Below, piece after piece: positions 1-11,603 of a DNA stretch of 64,000 nucleotides. Below the pieces are notes generated by a model. The model was not told the DNA's origin, ran no database searches, and saw only the letters and a program-made list of their open reading frames with translations. Source of the stretch: Ganoderma boninense (lineage: Eukaryota > Basidiomycota > Agaricomycetes > Polyporales > Polyporaceae); the NCBI GenBank assembly GCA_002900995.3, contig CM035309.1, positions 3,106,389-3,170,388 on the forward strand, given 5' to 3'. A program made the translations under genes and the position numbers. The first letter of the stretch is position 1. Every line of letters starts with the position of its first letter.

Positions 1-233
1 CTCAAAACCTCAGTCGAAGGTGGGCGAAGGGGACGACGGCCTGGAAGAGGAAGGTTGCTGAACTATCGGCGTCCTGGAAAACTGTATTATGCGCTGCTCA
101 TGTCATATATCCTCTCTCTTGCCTGATATACATACAACATTACAAGATTGAGCACTTCGTCTAAACCTCCCCATTGGGAGAATCTACTGGGCTGCAGAGC
201 CTTGCCTTAGACCGTCCCAGCTTGGCGTATACC

Positions 234-760
234 CTACTCGCGGTTCCGATCACCGTTCGCACCTGAGTCCTTGTCGTTCCATCTACAGTCACAACAAACT
301 CTACTCGCCGTTGCGTTCACTTCGTCCTCGAAGCTCGCACTTAGGCAAGGGGCCCCAGGGGCTGGTCGTTCCGAGACATCAGAAACTTTACTATAGTCAT
401 ATGGGAGAAATTCATGCAATATCCTCCCCACTCGCAGATCCTTGTAATTCGCATCTCTGTAGCAAGAAATTGGCATCCTCCGGGGCGAAAAGAATGAGTG
501 CCGTATGGAGTTGGATCGCACTCAATCTCCTCGAGATTGTGACGCATCATGCGGAGGAACTTCCTAGTGTCCTGGATAACACGCATTAGCCCTGTTCTTC
601 ACCAGCCAAAAGGACGCGAACCAGGTACTTGTCTCCTGTGCCTGGCCTGTCACCCGACGCCATGTCAGGGAAGAGGTAGGCATGGGGATCAAGTTGGTCG
701 TAAACCGCCAGCCACGCTGCCAACGCTTGGACAGGGAGTAATAACTACTGTGTGATATTC
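234..760 (-). pseudogene. Crypton-like tyrosine recombinase, C-terminal relic
   Basis: Read on the minus strand, about 341-586 gives a continuous stretch that I recognise as the C-terminal part of the tyrosine recombinases of fungal Crypton-type elements. It contains YGTHSFRPGG, which holds the H-x-x-R signature, followed by ICEWGG and TIVKFLMSRND. A likely upstream piece with YLFPDM lies at about 640-720 in another frame. Tyrosine recombinases cut and rejoin DNA with an R-H-R-(H/W)-Y active site. Family members I remember carry TIV(R/K)YL where this copy has TIVKFL, so the probable catalytic tyrosine is phenylalanine here (inference). The reading frame closes at 341 and the N-terminal half is not recognisable between 760 and 3,100. 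The element looks dead and truncated. No terminal repeats were found, and Cryptons usually lack them. Confidence 0.6.
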
Positions 761-3139
761 AACATTGCCGGCCGTGCATGCGCACGATTCTTCCCCCATC
801 GACTGTGACCGTCGCCCGATCGCGAAGGCCAGCGAGGAAGAGATCTATGCCCGCGATCAGCGTGTTCATGCAGCCGGGCAGTCTGTGCCCTTTGATGACC
901 TCGCTCAGCTCGCGCGGCGTCTAGACGAACGCGCGCACGAAATGCAATAAACAGTCCCGGTGGAACGGGGTGACAATGGAGAAGGAAGGTCTGGAGAGAA
1001 AGAAAGAGAGACATGACGCACGTTGATACCGTGCGCGTGGGGGCCGCGCCGGGAGCCGTCCTCCTTGGTACGTCGTCACCATGTGCCCATGATGACCAAG
1101 GTTGTGCATGGCACACGAGCAACCGTCTGCGATTAAGTATGCGCAGAGGGTCTAGGTGTGCACACAGGCGTCATGATTGACGTGAGCAGATGGTCCACTT
1201 GCTACGATGACAAGGCCCACGCCGAGCGTAGGGATGGAGGGAGAAGGACTATGGGAACAAAGGGTGCGCAGCGTCAGCCCCCAAAGGGACATCGGGGGAA
1301 GGACTCGCCCGTAAGATCCGCCCACTCTCTGCTACTCATGCTGACTCTTTGTCCCGCTGAACCAGGTACTCGCAATAGTGCAGGATTCGACGGTTGATTA
1401 TCTGAGCAAGGAGATCGATCGTCCAGGACTGGGCTGGACATGGATGGGCGCAACGGCACGGGCGTCGAATCCAGTGCAGTCGGTTGCACGGGGATGTGGC
1501 GACGGTGACGGGCAGAAGAGGAAGGTAGGCTACGAGCGAGGGCATGGAAGAGAGGAGTCCACGCGGCAGACACCTGAGGCAAGTGCGTGGCGGACATGTA
1601 TGCTTCGTCGTTTGGAGCCCAAAAATATGACCTATATCAATCTTGTTGTTTGTTGATTTCGAGGGGCCATGTGGTGGACTGGCACAATTACTCCCTTCAT
1701 GTGCGTGTCGGGTTCTCGCCTGCGCCTCTTAGTTCGATTCTCGCCAGTACCTTTCTTTTTCCCTTACGCGGACGTTTCTTTTTCTCTTCTCGCTGCTTCT
1801 AGCTGGCGTGGAATGTAAATAGCATACCAAACATAACGGCCGACCTACAACAAACGCACAACGAGATGGAAGCACGGCGGACGAGGGACGGGACGAGGCA
1901 GGAGCGGGTATGTGCATGTATCCGTCGCCTAATTTGCGACCAACATGCCCGTTCTTTTGTCAACTCTACGTAAATTTGCCCCGAGTTGGGACAATGGCAA
2001 ACCGGTAGGTAAGCGAGGCACGCATGGCAGTGGCATGTCCGAAAGAGACTCGGGGCTGAGTGGAAGGTTTGCGAGATCCATCAGGGTTAATGTCGTCGGC
2101 TCTAGATCAATATTTGGTGGTCAAAACGCGACGGAAATGACCGGGAGAAGAGACAGGTAAAGTGTGCGCTCACAGCTCCATAATCCAGATGCAAATCCAC
2201 GACACGATGTCTCCACTCGTATCGTCTTCAAAGATGTTGGAATGACTATCGGAGAAGCCTTTGTTGACTAGCCAAGTGCAAAAGTTGTTGGACAAGCTTC
2301 AACATCAAGGCGGTCAGTCACAGCGCCGATGCATCCCACAGGCTCTGACCGATGCACTCACCGAGTGTACTTGTCGAAAGTCGTATCTTTGACACCTCTT
2401 GAAGCTTCGGCGAGGGTCTTTGTTGACCACGTTGCTCGCGACCCGTTGGAGTCAGCAGTGTGGTCAATCGTGGTCGCCTCGTCTTCTCCCTCGCAGTCAT
2501 CTTCTACTTCATGCACGGGGATAGACTTATCGAGGGTAGGGTCTACGAGGGAGGACAGTGGTAAGGGAGTGTTCATCTTGTTGGAGGAAGGTATCGAGAG
2601 TAGTATGAACGTACGAGCAACCGGCGACGCACACTAATATAGCCGAACGGGAGGTTCTACGCGAGGCAGAGTTACAGTCTGTCACATCCATGATCAGCTC
2701 CGCGTCCAGAACAAAACATGAAGTCGGGGCCCCAAATAAAACGCCGTCTGGAGGAGGGCGGTCCACTTGGGCTCGATTTGATGATCGTGGGGAGGGGCGG
2801 CTCGCCCGAAGTCCCGGCGTGTATTGGACGCGGCGATAGTCCGCCTTCCACGAATCAGCATGAGAACAGGTTCACAGCACCCCATCTCGTAGATGAGTAC
2901 CTAGTCCCAACCTAAGATAGCGCGGTGTTGAGAAACGGCGGTGATACATGGTACCTGTCTTGGCGTTATGGGGGAGATAGAATTCCGTCTCGGCCCTGCT
3001 CATCTCATATCCACCACTTTGTCTTTTTCTGATCCAGTTGTCAGATGGGCGTCCATGGTCGTTGTCCCGAAATTACGGCAACCCATTGGCACGCATTACG
3101 CCGCTCGCTTCTTTAATTCTAATTGTACGTGACTAATGG
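761..3139. other. No gene recognised
   Basis: This stretch carries only short open frames on both strands, with no domain motif, no consistent splice pattern and no tRNA-like sequence that I could support. It may include decayed upstream parts of the recombinase relic to its left or of the KDZ-type gene to its right. Confidence 0.4.
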
Positions 3140-4881
3140 ATGGCATTCAAGGAGTTCCTTGCTCCGGTGACTCACCTCAGCGAGCTCGCCATGCGCACCA
3201 CGACTGGCCTTGTTTACTGTCGAAAAGATAGTTGTCTGAAGATCTCGACAGATGTAGTCTACCTGCATCTCTCAGGTATGTTCGCACTGAATATGATGGA
3301 ATCGCTCACCCTACAGCATATTGAAGGGCAGAGCGTGGCGTCCGTAGCTCATTGCCAGTGTATACCCCTCGAAGACGCTCTACTCGCAAGAGGACTCTAT
3401 CTGGTTCCGGAACAGGAGCGACTAGTCGCTCTGTCCACAGACATGCTAGACTTCTTCTTCGCCTTGAAAGAAGCATCCGTAGGCCCTGTGGCTGGCATCG
3501 AGGTTGTACTTTCCCGGTACTTCCACAGCAAGAGCTCTCACCGCATCGTGAGACGATCCACCGTGACTTTCCGGCTTCTGACTGATCACCTTGTAGGATT
3601 TCGAACTGCTTACACCAAATATGGACGCCGCCGTTGCACGATACCATGAGGATCACCATCAAAAGAATCAGGGAGCTGAGCTGACTCAAGCTCGTCGTAA
3701 CCCGAAAAACCCAGCCATCCAGGACGGGTCGATTCCCGGTGAAAGACAGTCTACAAGTACGATTTAATGCAGCGGGTGTATTTTCAGACGATCATGACAT
3801 TGATATTAATATTTATAGAATCTAACATGGATGAAAACACGAGCGGGAGGGTCACGGCCAAGTCCACTGGCGACTCCACTTCGTCACGCCACAGGGCAGC
3901 TGATAAGGACACTCGACTGGAGGAGGGCCAAGATGAAGCGGTCGGATTTTGTCGGATAATTGACTATGACCTCGTCCCCGTCAGTGACAGTCCCTGGCCG
4001 TACTATCCATGACTGACAAGCTCACTTCAGCACGACATCAAGCTACAGGATCTTGCCAACATCATCGACGCTGAGCCCTCTCCTCCTTTATCTTCTAGCC
4101 CGATACCTTGCGAAGGTGACAGGTTCTTGGGCATGACCACTTGTTTTGCGAGACATGACCTTCAGCCACTTCGTTCCGGAAATTCGTCTCTTCCAGCCGG
4201 GGCGCTTCATGGTTGTGGAATGCTTGTTCAGCACGTCCTCGATCGTGCGCAGCCATCTCAGCATGCTATTTTCTCCCCTTACGTCTGGCAATACTTCTTG
4301 CGCAACAACGGGACGTCAGATGCACTTATCTGGAACCACTCTCGTGGCACACAATTCTGGGAGAAGCTCATCTGGATGATTCCGATTAATTGTCGAGATA
4401 ACCATTGGTTTCTAGGCATTGTCGACATGCCCAAGAACACCATTTGGATTTTCGACAGCTTATACTGCAAGACCGACATGGCCTCAAGAAGTCGGGTAAG
4501 GTTGAAAATATCTCTCATATTTATACTTAATGTCGAACGACGATCTTTCATAGCATTTGATTCAATTTGTGTACAAGATGCAGAGCATCGCAACGAAGTA
4601 TCAACAAGACTTGAAAATACCGTCTCCAGTCCAAACCTGGAATGCGTTTCCTGCGGTGGTTTGTCCGCCTAATTTCGTCCCTCTCCCCAATGCTGATAAA
4701 AACGTGGCGGCAGGGCCATCCTTTACAAAGCAATTCTGTCGACTGTGGTATATGGGTAGCGGCCTGTATGGCTGCCGTTCTCCGGGGATTCGAATCTGTC
4801 ACTGGCCGGGAGGCGGAGTGCTTGAGGTTCAGACAGTGGCTGTACTCACATGCACTTCGGCTCGAGACGGAGAGGAAGTAA
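3140..4881 (+). CDS. KDZ-transposon-type protein with Ulp1 (C48) cysteine peptidase domain
   Basis: Five or more exons are joined by short introns near 3,547-3,597, 3,759-3,822, 3,979-4,030, 4,496-4,553 and 4,656-4,713. The N-terminal part (RGLYLVPEQERLVALSTDML and following) resembles the region after the cysteine cluster in proteins encoded by KDZ transposons of basidiomycetes. The C-terminal part is a Ulp1/SENP-type peptidase. The catalytic His is in NHWFLG (4,403-4,405), Asp in FDSL (4,454-4,456), Gln in LQSNS (4,726-4,728) and Cys in DCGIW (4,744-4,746). Removing the 58-bp intron at 4,656-4,713 joins the Gln-Cys exon in frame, so all four residues are kept. Ulp1 enzymes cleave SUMO-like modifiers; the role of these transposon-borne copies is not known to me. 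No KDZ transposase was seen beside it. The start at 3,140 is uncertain, and an upstream exon with the full cysteine cluster is possible. Confidence 0.68.
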
Positions 4882-6269
4882 CTAGCTCCCAGACGTAAGC
4901 GACGGGCGATCTGGTTCGCATGCGTAAGGAAGAAATGGAACTGCGGTAAACCCGAGAGAGGACTGCAGTATATCAAGGATCCATGACATGCATCATGGTA
5001 CACTGACCAACGACTCGGAAGTGAATGCGTTCGGATGGATCCCTGGAACGAACCCTTCTATGGCTCTGCCAACACCATGTGGTCGATCAGAGACCACACA
5101 CACGCGATGTCGGGGCTGATACAGGACTATCTATAGAGTGCTGACCAGGTTGTTGTTTCAGCTGACGGCTGCGGGCTGAGTACCAAGTTGCCTTGATCGG
5201 AGGTCTGCTATGTTCTAGCCTAAAGCGGCGCGTTGTCTGCTAGATCTAGTTGGCCGTAGGCATGGAAAAACATGACATACCGGGGGAAAATCGGGATGGT
5301 CGGAAGGAATGCGGCGTTATCCATCTCCTGGAGCGGCGAGTGACCGTATTAGCTATCAAAAGACATCCCTAATGGAACACAATAAATATAGTATTGCGAG
5401 TAGTTGTGAGCTCCAAAACATACCTGCAGATGTCCAGGTTTGAAAATTTGAGATCCAGGAAGCAGCTCCGGACGGGGAGCGCTGTGAGTCAGGGCCACAA
5501 TGACGGGCGGTGACAGAGCACTTGTTTCCATCATACCTTATTAATCCAATCCACAAGCACGGTAAACAAATTGGGGCATCTCTGGAGATGTTATTGCCGT
5601 CCCTTTCTTCCCCAAGGGGGCTGTGGCTTGATCAGATTGGGTTATGGAGATGGGAGCGCGGACCAAGCGGCCTCCATGGTTCGACACAACCCCCTCGCCT
5701 GACTGCTTGGGCGGTCTTGGTGTAATACTAGCGGCATGCAAAAATATGAGGAGAATCGTGGTTTTTATGCCGGGCCTGGAGAGAATATTTGAGCCAAGTA
5801 CGTTACTTGAACTGGCCAGTCAAACTGTGACGCCGTTGTGCCAGTGGAGGAGGCGGAGGCTGATATGCCCTATATGTGGAGCGTTTTTATTCGATCTCTA
5901 TGCTTCCACAGATATATTCTCTTTCTTGTGTGTCATGTGAAGCAGATGATCAAACGTGATCAGTCCACGTACGACTCCTTCGCATGGGACGTCAGAGTCG
6001 GTATCGCGTGAACCTGTCTTTAGCGCCGAGCGATCTCCCCTTTCCTTTCACCATCTCCCCTGCCTGTGGCCCTTGCTGTCTACCCAGTACGATCGACTCG
6101 AGAAGCGCCCCTGGCTATTCCTTTATTGGCGTACACGGTGAGTGAATCTTCACCTGTGCCCAAGAGAAGGTGTACAGCACTGTTGAACCGGCCCTAGACG
6201 CTACAGCGACGTATTACACAATTCTCCCCCAAGCCAGTAGTCCCGGTCTCCGTCAGATTATCCTTCGCC
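4882..6269. other. Intergenic, nothing recognised
   Basis: Only short overlapping frames are present. The last 200 bases are the likely promoter and 5' leader of the gene starting at 6,270. No clear TATA box was seen. Confidence 0.4.
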
Positions 6270-9200
6270 ATGGACCTTGACGGGAAAAACTTCAAGAACT
6301 CGACCCTCAGACGCTCCACTAGGAGTACATCCAAGAAATCTGGCGCAAGAGACGATGCCTTGTTGGTTCAGGAAGCGTCCAATTCCGTGTCGAACAGCAG
6401 AACATCCTCGTCTCGCGGACTTCGCAGGACGATCACGCTTTCAGAAAAGGCAGCGACTTCTGACAATTTCTTTCTTGCAAAAGGTCTTCAATCCAGGCGA
6501 ACACGGCCTCGAGAATCTACGTCGGTCTCTACTAAGCTGGACGTTTCCGGGCTCGTGGAAGGAAAACGTGTAGCTCCATCCCAAGTGGTGAGTAAACCTA
6601 ATTGTATTCTTGAGATGACTGTTAACGACCTAACCTGATGTCAGACGCAAGATCCTCCCCGCAACAAAACACAGCTAGACAGCAGCCAGCCTCCATCCAA
6701 GGCGGAACAGCCTGAGAGTAGCGGAAGCTCTCGGTCAACACCCCAAAAGCCAATGTAAGTCGGTACTTGTGCAGATAGTACTAGCTGAAGTCGATATCAA
6801 GACAACCTACGTAGCACACATCATCGCCGTGGAAGCGAAAAGGACGGGATCTCCACACCTACGGGCACTTGGGTTGACCGTGAGCCTATTTCTGCAGGAT
6901 TTCGGGACCTTCGTTGACCTTTTGGCGACAACTACAGCATTGAGAACATTGCCAAGCATATCCGAGGAATCTGAAGTGGGTCACGACGCAAGTGAAGGTC
7001 CGCCTGGAACAGCCATGGCTTCACGGGTGCCAAACGTGAGTGTTCCCCATCTCCATGCTCTCGTCTAACATCTATCCAACCTCTGTGATATAGGGCGTTA
7101 TATATGCTCCCGTACCTGCCACCTACTCGACCGATTCAACATTGTCATCTGCGTTAGATGAAAAATCTGCGTACGGCCTACAGTCGACGGGGGGTAGTCA
7201 CAAGGGCAGTCCATCGACTTCTCTGGGAGACGATGTTCCTGTGAAGAACTCCGAAAATGAGGTGCGCCATGTTGCGTATCTGTGCTTTCCGAAACTTATA
7301 ATCGCTGATTTTTGATGTAAAAGGTCCCTCCAGTCGGACCTCCCAGAGGATCCACCTCCCCGCGACACGAACCATTCAAGCGCGTTTCCAGTCATCAATG
7401 ATCCCCAGACTCGGCCCGAGGCGGAAGGCGAGGAGGCACCTAAGCCGCAGGGCGATCCGGTTGAAGCCACGCTCGAGATCTTGCTTGACGCTTTCCGAAA
7501 CCTGGAGTTGACAACGGGTCTGTCATCGGAGGTCCTTCACCTCCGCTTGACAGAACGCATGAGAAAGCTGCCGGACGTGAAGAAAGTCTACGCACGCTAC
7601 TTTGCGCTCAATGTTGGTCAAGAACTGGACCGCATTGGTCGACAGCCCCAAGGTACTGATTCGCGTCAGTTGATCATGTACCGGCATATAGTAATGGTTA
7701 TCTGTTCAGACGTCGACATCGAGGATCCTGATGTCATCAATCGCTGCCTCGAAATGTTCCAGAGGAATCAGGAGGATTGGAGAAGCGTCCTTACCATGTT
7801 CCGTGCAGAAGAGACTGCAGGACTGTCCAGCATCCACGATCCACAGCAAGCATGGGAGTTCTACCTGGATGAGCTTGAGACCTTGGTAGGTTCTGTTTGC
7901 TTCCGTGCAGCGAAAATCATGGTAACACCATGGCCTACTTAGACCCTTCGCTACGCCTATTCGTGGGGATTCGAAGCCTCAATGGTGGTTGCCAAGCCCT
8001 TCTCGGGGGATTGCGGCAGAGTATTTGAAACCCCTCACGCTGTAGGCGTAAGTGCTTGACATAGCAGTCGTCATTAGCAGTAGTTGACCCTTTTGACTCA
8101 GTTCATAGACTCTGCCAGAGGCCCCGAATCAGCCGTGCGCCTCCTATGTGACTACATCCGGTGAGATATTTCATTTCGAGTTCGAAACATTGTTCGCTTA
8201 TCTGTTCATAGCCCCCACGACTCAGAAAATGATCGACAAGACAGCCCAAGTCCGCATTCCTCGCCTGTCAATGACATCGATTCCGATGAGGAGGCGTCCA
8301 CTAGCTCGTCAGACCAGGCCGAGATCGTCGAGGACGACGATGACGATGACGATGACGACGGAGCGTTCAAAGCACCACGAACCAAACACGAGGCTGCACG
8401 TCCTTCGTCAATGGTCAAACAGGACGCAGCAAGGCGAACTGTCTCGGCCGAGTTGATTTCCCGCTTCGGTTCGTGTATTCACTCGATTTTGGGACCAAGT
8501 CTAACTTCATCCTCGCATTTGCCCGCCATTAAGTTGACGCTGGGGGTGTCCTACCGCCAAATTCAAAGGATAAATGGCCGGGGAAGGCGTGGATTGCGCG
8601 GATGGCATCTGATGGACTGTGCTGCCTCAATTGGCCCTACAAGCAGGTTCCCTGGCCTGGCGAATTTCGGAAGGAGCATGGCGGCGCCAGCAGGGGTATC
8701 GCGGAGCTCTCAGCTGAAGAATTTCGCTGCTTGGAAGAAGCGTTGCGCATCGAAGGCGAGCACAGGATCCATTTCAAGGCCGTCGAGGGCGGATTCAGAA
8801 GTGAGCAGTGCCTAGAATCTCGCATGCGGTTGGGAGATTGAACTTGTTCAGGTATCATATCCGGCTCAGAACCCGTCGCAAGAGGGCCAGTCGAGGCCGA
8901 TGGATCCTATTCTGGATTATTCCTGAAGGTGGACGCCGGGATCAAAGACAGTAACGTGTTGCGGCACAAGCAGAGAAAATTCAACCGACACGTCAAAACT
9001 GAGACGATCCTTGTTTTGTGGGAGGAACCAGAAGGGGCGGATAGAGCTTCGGGTCAGAAAACGTTGGTAATCTATGCATGGTCAAGCCCAGTCAATCGCA
9101 CTAATAACGCATAGCGGACGATCTTCACCTCCGCCTAGAAGCGGTGAATCCCTCGGCAGAGGTGCCAAATCTCAGACCAGCAAACACAACTCGAAGGCAG

Positions 9201-10274
9201 TGATCCCACGGAAGAACGATGGAAGCCGTAGTCAGCCAACCGGGCGCTCCGTTCCCGAGGCTCTTCCAGCAACCGCCATTGTGAAGTTGGAAAAACGCGA
9301 TGCTCAGCCTAATGAAATGACTGGTAGAGCTCCGCCGCAACCGACTGGTCGGTCTAATCCGTCACGCCCTCCCCCGCCGTCGTCAGCTCCCCGTAATGAC
9401 ATTTCAGATTCTGTTCCCCGTGCTGCGCCGACTTCGAGTAGTACTCGACCGAGCCGGTCTCCCAAGGGAAAGGGTCGCGACAAGCTGGATACGTGGAATC
9501 AAATAGAGCCGACGACTGCGATGACTACTTCGGACACCAAGGCCAAGAGGTCCCCTCAGCAGTCACCAAAATCGAAGCGTGCAGCAGGGCCTCAGATGGT
9601 AAGTCATGCGTATCGGTATGTCAAGGATCATCCTGATTCTGGTCACGTCGTTCGTTCCTTTGGCCCCCATTCCAACAGCACCTAAACGAGCGGAAGTTTA
9701 GGCCGACATCAGGCGGTGAGGCTCCGGCCAAGGCACAGCACGGGAATGAAGAGAAGCTTCCCATCAAGGAATCCGAAGCTATCCGCTCTGAGAAGCACCA
9801 TCCAAACCAACTGGTGAGCAACTTGCATTTGTCGCTAGCTGCTCATGGTTATTGAGACGTACTCCACGCACGCTTCCCATACGCCAGGCCCCTGGTTCGC
9901 CCGTGAACCCCCATCGCCCTGTTGGATCCGGCTCTCGCAGTGCCGGCAGATCGAGTCGAGTTTCTCAACCGGGTAATGTGACTGTGGTGTTTCTGGACGG
10001 AGTGTATAGGGAAACCGTCGATGCGGCGCAGATGGATCGGAAACCTCAAGGATCCCGTCCGACTGGCACTGTGCGAAGCGTTGCAGCTCCTGCGAACTCG
10101 TCGCGGTCAGCCACTCAACCAAGCAACCGTGCGTCGTCTACAAACCGAGGTTCAGCGCCGTCGACCGCAGCAAATAAGCGCAAGCATGACTCGGAGGATT
10201 CAGACTCGCAGAAGATAGGGCGCAAGCGGAAGAAAGCCATCCATCTGCGAGTTGATTCAGATGAAGATAGTTAG
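6270..10274 (+). CDS. Large uncharacterised low-complexity, nuclear-type protein
   Basis: I do not recognise this gene. About ten exons can be followed from ATG at 6,270 (context GCCATGGAC) to TAG at 10,272-10,274, giving a protein of roughly 1,000 residues. The N-terminus is rich in Ser, Arg and Thr. The first folded block (about 7,440-8,160) includes LLDAFRNLELTTGLSSEVL and NRCLEMFQRNQEDWRSV and is probably helical. A Ser/Asp tract with nine consecutive Asp residues follows (about 8,260-8,370). The second block (about 8,540-8,810) has CCLNWPYKQVPWPGEF. The tail (9,116-10,270) is a long Ser/Pro/Arg-rich disordered region ending in a basic cluster, GRKRKKA, like a nuclear localisation signal, and then DSDEDS. 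The layout suggests a nuclear or chromatin-associated protein (inference). The model is weakest at 6,770-6,960, where two frames compete and an indel is possible. Confidence 0.6.
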
Positions 10275-11603
10275 GGAGCGTGCGTGTAGATGCTTTGTCT
10301 ACTACCCTACCGCGGGTCGCTTTCTCTGACTGTCTATTGCATGATCTCCGTGTAATCAACCCAGGATAACTTGTCGTCGCTAAAATGCTGGAGTTTGTAG
10401 TTTCGCGCAGATTAGGGCAACCCAACGAAAGCTGACTTTGTTTTCGCGCCTGCTAGGTCAAGTACCTGTGCCCTTCCCTGTAGCTCCTTCTCCCTTGTTA
10501 TTTCGTGTTTTATGGACCCTTCATCTCTAACTGTACAAATTGTATTGTGGCTCTCAGATGGACCCATCGTCACCCATTCGCTCCTGTCGTAGTTCAAGTT
10601 CGAAATCTCGTATACGCGTATCTCTCTGAAATGTGTTAGCCCCAATGCCCTGGCGGACTCCGCGTCGATTCTTTCCTCTCGTCTTGTCCGAGCATACTAG
10701 ATTACACACCTGCTCGGCTGCTCATATTTGCGAGCATTCTGCGAAGCCCAGCCATGATGCACCAGCGGCCGTCAGCGAACAATCAATGCCATTCATCACC
10801 CACCAACCGTCGGGGACTTGTTCCCACAGGCCCCAGCCGCGCGTCACCGAATCACCGCCCATCACCGCCTGCTAATCGCGGGGTGCAGTGAGGACCCGAC
10901 CATGCGCGAAGTCCTACGCGACTGATACAGCGCGTGCCACGCGGGCTCCCCAGGTGTCGAGCACCGCTGCATCGAACGGGAAGGAGACTCTCCCTCAAGT
11001 GGTGGCTTGGGCCCTTGAGGACAGATGAGGAGATGGACGGAACACAGCGCGAGGTGCGCGGTCGGCCACATCCTCTCGCTTCAAAGGAGGTGGCTGATGA
11101 CAGCGGGAAAGAGCGGGAAGCGAGGATGTGGAGCGTCTGAGACAGCTTGCAGCTTACGTGGCGGAGTGGCCGTAGCGAGGCGTCAACGTGGTGTGCGCCG
11201 GTTCGGGTCCCGAGGAATGCTTCCTGTTTTTCCCCGGCTGTGGCTACTGGGGGGTTGGTCTAGCTCATTATTACACTTGGTCAACTTTTTCATCTACCTT
11301 ACCGTTTACGGCCTTCGAAGGGCCGACGCAGGGATGCGCGCTATATGACCACACTGTACCTGAGTTGTTGCGGGTTGGTCCGAATAATCCAAGTGACAAA
11401 TGTCGCTCGGTCCGCTGTTAGATGAAACGGGGTGCCCGTCCAATTCCTGACAGACATCGCCGGTTCGCCGTTTCCATGGTTGAACTATGTAAGGACATCT
11501 CGTTATCGTTATCGCTCTATCCTTACTCTCGACCCGCCACTTTCTAACACTCCTCCACTCAGGGCTGCGACCGGGAACTAGTTGGCAACAATTCAAAGAA
11601 GTT
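10275..11603. other. Intergenic, nothing recognised
   Basis: Contains the 3' end of the gene to the left and the promoter region of RNA14 to the right. Short frames on both strands have no recognisable motif. Confidence 0.4.

Noticed and set aside
1725..1745. Possible tRNA B box (AGTTCGATTCTC)
   Set aside because: No A box, acceptor stem or T-arm pairing could be found around it.
3720..3745. tRNA-like B box (GGGTCGATTCCC)
   Set aside because: It lies in an exon of the Ulp1-type gene and has no matching A box or cloverleaf.
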